This document shows positions 56,177 through 64,000 of a DNA stretch of 64,000 bases, piece after piece (position 1 is the stretch's first letter; each line of letters starts with the position of its first letter). A program made the position numbers and the translations under genes. The DNA is from Stomoxys calcitrans (Eukaryota; Arthropoda; Insecta; Diptera; Muscidae), in the NCBI RefSeq assembly GCF_963082655.1, contig NC_081556.1:4447765-4511764 (forward strand). The letters are read 5' to 3'. The notes beneath the pieces were generated by a model. It was not told the origin of the DNA and made no database searches. It saw only the letters and a list, made by a program, of their open reading frames with translations.

Positions 56177-58100
56177 TCAATACGCACAGGCAATACTTTG
56201 AGAGAGACGTGAGATAAAGAAAATGTATGAAAGAGATTGGATGAGTAAATTTTCACATAGGGTAGGGGGTAGATATTGAAGGCAAAAAGTTTAAATAACC
56301 ACAGAAATTAACTTATTAGGTTACATTCTGAGAACGATGTCTTAGACGATGTGCATTTAATTAGTAGTACATTTAGTTGTACGCAATTATTATACTGTAT
56401 ATGCAAGTATTACAGGGATAGGTACTGTATTTATAAATCCGGGCTCAGATATATAAAAATTATTTTCTTGCTTGCCTGCCCGTCTAAAATAGCTTTATGG
56501 ATGAAAAATTTTGTTCCGCTCTTGCTGTCATGTAATGATATGTCAATTCATCTGTAACGCCGAGAGATCACTCTATAGTGATATTGAGCTTAGTTTTATA
56601 TGACCATACATTCTAACGTTATCTGGTAATAGAAAGACAAAAATTTAAATCTGTTTTGTTTTCGAAGTACGTAGTTACAAAAATCTTATTTACAGAAAAC
56701 GTTTTGCATCAAGATTTATTGTTCTAACTGTTCTTATAAAGTTCTGAGCATACATTTATTAGTTTATAAATTATTCATTTATAATTTTTTAATAGAGTTT
56801 GACAGTACCAGCACTTAATTAGAACAATAATCCAAAAATGTGTGCACATCTTAACCGGTTCTCCGATAATTCCTATAGTCTATGTGTTTTTCTTATCTTG
56901 TTCAACACTACGAACTGCTTCGTTTACTTTCTCCAATTTTGTGCCGTGTGTGTCGATTGTTATTTGAAATATGCAATTATTTCCTAATCCTTTTTTTACT
57001 ATCATTGGATGTGAGAAATGTAGTTGCTATCGTATTTTTTTGTCAGAGCTGTTTGCTTTGAATAACTTCACTAAATAAAGATACCACAAAATATCATTAG
57101 CTCTCACATTTTGAGAGAACAAAATTAACTCTTCATATGCATCTTCTTTGTGACAGTAAAATATCTTAAATTAGGGTATATTAATAATAATAAATATATT
57201 TGTTTTACCATTACCATGTTTTTATATTGAAATATAAAAAAAATATATATTTTTATTTCGATACATATGCTTTAGTTATGACATGTTATTTGATTTTATA
57301 GTTTATCTCACACAAAGCCGCCATATTTTTAGATTCTCAACTACAACGATATACCTATCTGGGAGATGCTAATGATGATGTGGGCTTGGTAGGGGGAAGG
57401 GTCGGAAATGTATGAATAGTCATTGGATGGAGCGACATTGAGGACACACGTAAATAAAAAATATGTTTGGTTTTATGCCCTCCTTCCAAGAGAAGGACAA
57501 AAACAAAAATTTCAAAAAAAAGGCCAAAACCTCAACTCAAGTAAAAAGTAAACTAATTTGTTTTGTTTGTATACAACTCGACGGCAATTTTTACTGAATT
57601 TTAGAAAACCCCACCAGGCACCAAGCAATATGGTCGGAAGGGGATGGGTAGGGAGCACAGGAAAGGCATAAACAAATCTAAAACGAAAACAAAACCACAA
57701 TAACCGACCTACGATGGCAAAACAAAAAAAAAAGTGCTGTAAAAAGAAAAAACAACAAAAACAATAAACGGTTTTGTGAAAGTCAAAGGAAAAAAGAAAA
57801 TCCACTAAAACACTCAGGAAAATAAGAAGCCACAAAATGAAATTGCAAGTGAGTGGATGTCACAAGAAGAATTCACACTGCAACAAACAACATTTACAAC
57901 CAAAAATAATTTTGGCCAATAGCCAAAGAATACAAAAAAAAAAAAAAACAAAAAAATACGAAATGAATTGTGGACGAATAACAATCGTACACTGCACGAC
58001 TGCACTGAGTGATAACAGCAACATAGTAGAAAATATGATTGCATTATGGTGAGGAGGGACAAAATATTATTTTCTCAACTTCAGTTCGGCTAACACCTGT
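56177..58100. other. AT-rich DNA, no gene seen
   Basis: Poly-A tracts at 57720-57765 and 57930-57960 create lysine- or phenylalanine-rich frames on both strands. No supported gene. Confidence 0.5.
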
Positions 58101-58135
58101 TTTTTTGGTGAGTGGATTTTGTTGCCAGATAAGAA

Positions 58136-58200
58136 GGCAGTATACTATGAGGGCGTTCTCAAAAGTAGCCGACGTGACATGTATGTAGATGGCGTTAGTA
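58136..58200 (+). mobile_element. Mariner-like terminal sequence, single
   Basis: 'tatgagggcgttctcaaaag' followed by 'tagccgac' resembles the 5' terminus of the mariner-like MITE at 29518 (tacgagggtggtcctaaaag). No matching opposite end was found nearby. Confidence 0.45.
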
Positions 58201-58439
58201 GTACAAAAAAAATACTTACGTGGAAAGCGGTAACCTTCTAAAACATATGTTTTATTTAAATTTCAAGCCGCCGTGGTGTATAGCTATTTTTATTGGAGCA
58301 CTGAAAATAAAAGATCTCAGTGAGTTTGTAAATACGAAAATATTTGGCCACCGATATGTTACACAATACTTTCATTTGAAAGGTCTCATTCTATCCAATA
58401 CAAAAACCGGGCAAAAATATTAAATGGCTAATTTTAAAC

Positions 58440-58595
58440 AAGGGCACATTGTAGCCACATTTTCATATGGAGGTACCAATCCTCGTCCAACTCCTATGGG
58501 TGACAAAGCTCGTTCCGGTCTATAGGACCGATCGCCGCGGGACCGAGGTCGCTATTGGTAAATTAAAGACGCCAATAACTCACCCTGTCATTCAG
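58440..58595 (+). repeat. Family D repeat fragment
   Basis: 'cattgtagccacattttcat', 'atggaggtaccaatcctcgt', 'gctcgttccggtctatagga', 'ccgatcgccgcgggaccgag', 'acgccaataactcaccctgt' match the middle of the copy at 48330-48720. Confidence 0.75.
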
Positions 58596-61500
58596 AATCA
58601 TAGGCAATTATTATTTTCTTTATTTACATATTTCAATTTCAATAATAATAAACCTTATTGGCCTAAAATACGTATTACACAGTAAGAAAAATCTTGGACA
58701 GCCCTCGTGTCACAACGATTCAAAAATTTATCATTCCAAAGAAAAAAAATTATGAATTTTATGATAAGGAATCCCAACTTTACGAATATCGTATGACGTA
58801 TCTTGGGTCATACCTATCTCTTAACCCATTAACGCCTGAGGATCGATTTTCTTTTCCAATATTGATAAAATTTCATTAATATTTTATAAAGGGCATTTAT
58901 ATTAGCGTTGTATTTTTTCAAATACATCACAAATATTTGTTTTTTATTTTAAAACAAATTTTCGTCTTTTTATTTCGTAATCCACAATGTTTTTACAATA
59001 TAAATAAAAATTGATTTTAATCGTTCATATCCATTTAGAGAAGAAAAGTGAATTTAAATTTAAATGACTTTGAAATAAAATCGCACTCGCCTCCCAAAGT
59101 TGTAGACTTATTGCCATGCAAATGCTCAAAAATTTTTTTTTGCCAGACTTTGACTTTCGATAAGCCAATTTTCCGCCAAATCAAGACTTTATATTAACAA
59201 AATAATTTTTTTCTTTTCTTATATGAATTTTCCCTATACAGAGTTGTTACATGTAAGAAACTATAGTTTCTTATACAGATACATACAGATATAAGAATGT
59301 TTTTCTTATATTAGTAGTGTACACAACGTAAGTCCGCAGTGTTCGAAGTGAGGTGCAAATGTGTGAAAGTTCCATCACTGCTCTACGAATATCCACATGA
59401 CAACGCACTTTTTGGAGTGCATATGTATGTGTTTTTTTTCTTCTATGGAGTTGTTGTCAAAACATATGTCCAGACGCATTTTTCTAACTATTTGGCGTTA
59501 ATGGGTTAATATTTTTTTTGCCATGACATCATTCTAATTATACGTCATTACTTCTTATTTTGTTCAGTGTATGACTAAGTTCAGCTATGCTATGCTGATT
59601 ATATTTACGATTTATTCAACGGACAAATTTTCTTTAAGCAGCCAACACAACATTGTGACATACCTACATACATTTATATTCATACATACAAATGTATGCA
59701 CACAAATGGGAGCTCATGAGGTACGCAAGACATCACAAATGTATGTTAGCAGTATTTCTAAAACGGTTTGAGGAGGTCGGTCTTTTGGGAAGTTTTGTAG
59801 TTTATTTCTTCGACTCTCTTTCCGCCTCTTGGGGAAACCAACCACCAACAAATCAATTAAATCAGTGAAGGTCAAATGTTTAGTGTCGGCTAGGCAAAAA
59901 CAAAAAACTCACACACTCGCGCTTCACAATCCCGACGAAGTCATAAATTAAACAATTAGCATTTATTTTACGTTGAAACGAAAGAAAAAGAAGAAACTCT
60001 AGTGGCCCCACATTAAAGTGCTTGCCAAAGCTAAAGCTTTTTCATTTTCAGCTTTATTTCATTTAGTTCGGGAGGCGGTAGAGGAGGCGAAGTAGAGTTT
60101 TGCAATCGCGCGCACTGGTCGTCGACCCTTCTTGTTGGGTTGTTGCATAGTTCTCTGCTATCCCCCCTTGTTTAAAAAAAAAACACACGCGTCTCTCTCA
60201 CTTGCCATTTAGGCGCTCTCTTTTTCTCCACCGTCTTGTGTGAGCTGTTGTGGAGCAGTGGCAGTGGCAGCGGCAACAGCAGTAGTGGAGGGGTCTTTAT
60301 AGAACAAGTGTAGTGTGTGCATGCATAGTAGAGGAGCCAAACATGGAGTATTAAAAGCGAAAAACGGCAATCTCGTTTTGGCTGCTCGCCCGCCCGTTTG
60401 TTTTATCCATCCGTCGGTCGATCGGTCGGTATGACTGTCAGGCTAGCAGTCGGTTGCTTGGTATATTTCAACGAAAGACCGATTGTTTGTACTACTAACA
60501 TAAAAAGCTGTATCCACAATACCACAAATGACTGCTTTCCGAAAAGTAACACCAACAACTACATACAACAACATCAGAAAACAGCTCCACGTTGATAAAC
60601 GTTTTGCCTGGTTGGCTTGTCTGGCTCTCTGTATAGGAATTGTCGCTTTTATTTTGTTCATTATTTTTGTATGAAATTTTTATTGTTGTGTCTTTGCATT
60701 ACATTCTGGCTTCTGGTTTTTTAAGTTAATGACATTTACAATGCAATGATTTTAGAAAATATATGTTGAGGTGATAACTGCCTATGTATATATTGCATGT
60801 GCGTATACCCCCGAATATATGTATCTCTTTTCCACTGTAGCGTTTAGTAGAAGGCAATACTCCCCCCTCCTACTCACGGTCATTGTAGACTAGGAGTCAT
60901 TATGACGATGGGTGTAATCAACGCCACCACTTCACACTTTATGGAATATCTGTAGACTCCCTTGGTCCATTTGTACTTACATGAGGATATATGTTTATAT
61001 TTGCATACATTTATTGTGTATGTGTGTGTGTGCGTTTATAACTTTTGCTGTGTTTACACAAATATGTCCGAGGGGATAATAATTGTTTTGTGTTTTTGTT
61101 TCATACAATGCGGGAAAAGAAATTAAAGCTAATATTTTGATAAGAATGTCAGTGTATACAGCACATGCCAGTTTAAAAATATGAAAAAGAGCTTTTGGGC
61201 TAAAGAATGCGTGTCGTCGGTCGTCCACATGCAAGCGCACACTGCCTGTCAAAACTTATTGCAATTAAATGGGGGTTTACTCGTAGATAAGACAACAACT
61301 CTTATAAGTTAGCAATATATTGTACAAATAATCAGCTGATGTAGGTATTTTTTTTTTGCTATTCGCTAGTTGTCAGATCATAAAAAAAATACAAAAAAAA
61401 AATACAAAGCGCATTAGCGCTTTGAAAGTTGGCCCCAAAAACCGCCTAATTAGTATTTTTTCATCTTGGGTAGGTATAATTTGTACAATTTTAGTTTGTC

Positions 61501-61611
61501 ATTAAATTGAAATTGCTTTAATGATAATACCTAAATCTAAAATTAATGGGTAGCGAAATACTTATCTTATATCATAGCCACCTCTTTCATAAACTATTTT
61601 TTCAGTAATTT
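58596..61611. other. No gene seen; GC-richer patch at 60.05-60.45 kb
   Basis: Mostly AT-rich. The patch 60060-60450 is less AT-rich, with 'gcagtggcagtggcagcggc' near 60255 and 'cgtcggtcgatcggtcgg' near 60412, and could be part of a promoter or 5' exon of a gene to the right, but no frame supports this. A small hairpin (aaagcgc-atta-gcgcttt) is at 61406-61423. Confidence 0.4.
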
Positions 61612-62320
61612 TTATACCCACCACCATAGAATGGGGTATACTAATCTAGTCATTCCGTTTGTAACACCTCGAAATATTCGTCTAAGACCCCATAAAGTAT
61701 GTATATATTCTTGATCGTCTCGACGTTCTGAGTCGATCTAGCCATGTTCGTCCGTCTTTCGAAATCCCGATAAAGGTCGAACGCCGAACGCTAGCCGCTA
61801 GAAATTTTGCACAGATACTTAATATCGATGTAGATCATTAGGGTTTGCAAATAGGCCATATCGGTTCAGATTTAGGTATAGCTCCTTTATAAACCGATCT
61901 CTCGATTTGACTTCTTGAGTTCCTGGAAGCTACAATTTTGTCCGATTTGGCTGAAATTTTGCATGTGTTGTTCCGTTGTGACTTTCAGCAACTGTGTAAA
62001 GTACGATCCGGTGTATAACTTGATATAGCTCCCATATAAACCGATCTCCCGATTTGACTTACAAGCCGAAATTTTTGTCGAATTAGGGTGAAATTTTGCA
62101 TGCGATGTTCTGTTACAACTTTCAACAACTGATACAGTTCCCATGTAAATCATCATCTTTGTTCGGTTTTAATTTAATTTTTGCTGGTTTGACAGAAGTT
62201 TGTTATGTAGAATAAAATTATGCCCTACAGCTAAATTTATTTTGTATAAATTTTTAGCACAATCCATGGTGGTGATTTCCCAGGTCGGCCCGGGCGAACT
62301 TATCACGCTTTTACTTGTTT
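61612..62320 (+). mobile_element. Family C modular element, both ends present
   Basis: Start 'ttatacccaccaccatagaa' with 'tggggtatactaatc', then 'gtaacacctcgaaatattcg', 'agaccccataaagtatgtat', 'gtcgatctagccatgttcg', a few modules ('gatttggctgaaattttgca', 'gatatagctcccatataaac'), and the end 'ccatggtggtgatttcccag', a GC-rich hairpin (tcggcccgggcga) at about 62284-62297, 'cttatcacgcttttacttgt'. At about 709 bp it is an internally shortened copy. It gives the full order of the family. Confidence 0.85.
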
Positions 62321-64000
62321 TTCTTAGTTTATCATTAAAATTGCCAATGAGATACATACATGAAATCAATAGATAACGATACAGTTTTTACAGTGTCTTT
62401 TCTTGCGACAGGACATTTTTCTACATTATTAATTTAATAATAAAACGACCTGGGCTTAAAACAGGATTCACTAATAGAAGGTTAGGTCACCGGCGAAAAC
62501 ACAAAGTGGATAGGCCCCATGAACATCATTAAGGCTGTCAAATCTCCCGATTGAAAATTTCATCATATAGAAGAAAACGTAAACAAAGAAAGAATGTAAA
62601 AAGAGAACAAATTAACATCCTCAATGCCAAGTACTGCCAAAAATTAAAAAAATATGTATGTCGGCTCATTGCTTGGCTTAACATTATTCAGTGAATTCTT
62701 CTCAGTTTTGCCCTACACTGTATTAACACCTCCATGGTGTAATCGTAATCTGCAACGTATTTGTTTGCCTTTATCTTTTTATCCATATACATGAAGTATA
62801 TCAATAGGGATATCACACGTCATTGATTTAACAAAGTTTTCTCATTAAATAGTCATGTAGGCACAATCAACAAAAGTTACTTATTCACTACGTCAACAAA
62901 ACCGATTTAAAAGTTATCCACTAAAAAAAGTAATTTTTTAGTTATTCAACCAAGCCAATTTTTGCTTAATGCTGAGAAATATCTAAAAATCATTTATTAT
63001 GATGACAACAACTTAATACACTGATAACACATGAAACCTCTATACTTTACATTTCGCGATGGGGTTGGTACTCTGTTCGTATTCTCACGTGAACAACTGT
63101 CAAACTCCAAATTAAAAAAATAGAAATGAAAAAAGTGTGAACATTTTAATTGCTTTTTTAGGCAATGGGCTACAAAATAACAATTAGATACAATTTCCAC
63201 TGTCTGATTTCGTCAAGTGGCGCTTACCTTAATTGGTGAATTTTAAGTCCTAATGAAATTCATCCTATAATTAATTTGTATTGTTTGAAAACTTCCATTT
63301 ACACTTCAATGGAGTTTGAATTGAATATTTGTAAACATCCCAAGCCCTATGTCCCTCTCTTATGCATGACAATAGTACTTTTTCCCTTCACAATCCCTTC
63401 CAACATATTGTATTTATTCAACTATTTGATGATTGAATTCAGTAAATAATTCAGCATGCTTGAGAGTCGTTTAAGCGGGGGTTTCTATTTCGATTGAGGT
63501 ATAAATTTGGCTACAAACTTCTTGCTGCTTAATAATGTATGGTATATTTGAGCCAAAGAAAGGGATATTGCAGCAATTGCTTTGGTAATGCTTAGATGTA
63601 GTTTTCCCGCATCTACCACTTGTACAGTTCTGGCGCTTGAGTTGCTTAACAAGTTGTTAACTTATTCAAAACAAAATAATTGGGGTTTCAAGTGTTCACA
63701 ACGAAATGGGAAGAAAATCCAGAAAGGAAAAAGGAAGAAAATTTGTACCAAAACTCTTACTTTAATGTTGTTCTTGCCACAAAGCTTTAAATTTCTACTG
63801 AATTTAAGATGTCGCTGGATGGATGGCGGAATGGCTGAATGACTGTAGTTACCTCTTTGTTTTGTAGTTTGTAAATATTTTGCTGCTACTGCTACTGTTG
63901 ATGCCACAGACGAATAACTGATTGACTGACTAACAGGGTTAACGAAGCGTTGCTTTCTTCTTTCAACTTTCAATAAAATGGTTGTTCTTTGGCTATGTTC
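62321..64000. other. AT-rich DNA, no gene seen
   Basis: No coding frame with recognisable domain, no RNA gene, and no repeat matched elsewhere in the window. The paired frames near 63580-63970 are not credible genes. Confidence 0.45.

Noticed and set aside
57512..58062. Minus-strand phenylalanine-rich frames resembling membrane proteins
   Set aside because: Caused by poly-A tracts on the plus strand; hydrophobicity is a composition effect.
60060..60450. Promoter or 5' exon of a gene to the right
   Set aside because: Only a change in composition supports it; no frame, splice site or core promoter motif could be tied together.

Overview
The window looks like nuclear DNA of a higher fly, probably a calyptrate and perhaps a muscid. 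It is AT-rich, genes have short introns with GT..AG borders, and the recognisable proteins match Drosophila single-copy genes. Most of the rest is interspersed repeats. No bacterial, viral or CRISPR features were seen. The species is an inference from gene content and repeat style.

Five protein genes can be supported. From left to right they are: (1) a 59-residue secreted proline/arginine-rich peptide on the minus strand (15677-15856); (2) a seven-exon major-facilitator gene of the MFSD6/jef type on the minus strand (25188-27862); (3) a 48-residue secreted proline/arginine-rich peptide on the plus strand with a drosocin-like C-terminus (35829-35975); (4) Rpn6/PSMD11 of the proteasome lid on the minus strand (38816-42291, four coding exons); and (5) the two-exon SAM-domain gene aveugle/hyphen on the plus strand (43428-43876), divergent from Rpn6. 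Both small peptide genes are intronless and have a TATA box and NF-kB-like sites just upstream, the usual layout of fly antimicrobial peptide genes. In D. melanogaster drosocin and the attacins A/B map to 51C, where I recall Rpn6 also lies, so synteny supports the antimicrobial reading.

The remainder is a dense, nested repeat landscape. It contains: a tRNA-derived SINE of about 312 bp (SINE-1, about 15 copies or fragments, several with clear target-site duplications); a second tRNA-derived SINE of about 166 bp (SINE-2) whose 3' tail matches the 3' end of a LINE in the same window; several decayed LINE pieces (reverse transcriptase, RNase H and C-terminal zinc-knuckle segments); a mariner transposase fragment and a mariner-like MITE; short hairpin MITEs; and two related families of modular elements (B and C) built from repeated units of about 143-153 bp, with a hairpin near one end. 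There is also a TAGAG-based satellite next to jef, a TTTTA array at the left edge and a diverged tandem repeat at 23.6-24.85 kb.

Both ends of the window (roughly 1-15 kb and 44-64 kb) have no gene I can support. They could be intergenic or lie in long introns of genes whose exons are outside the window.
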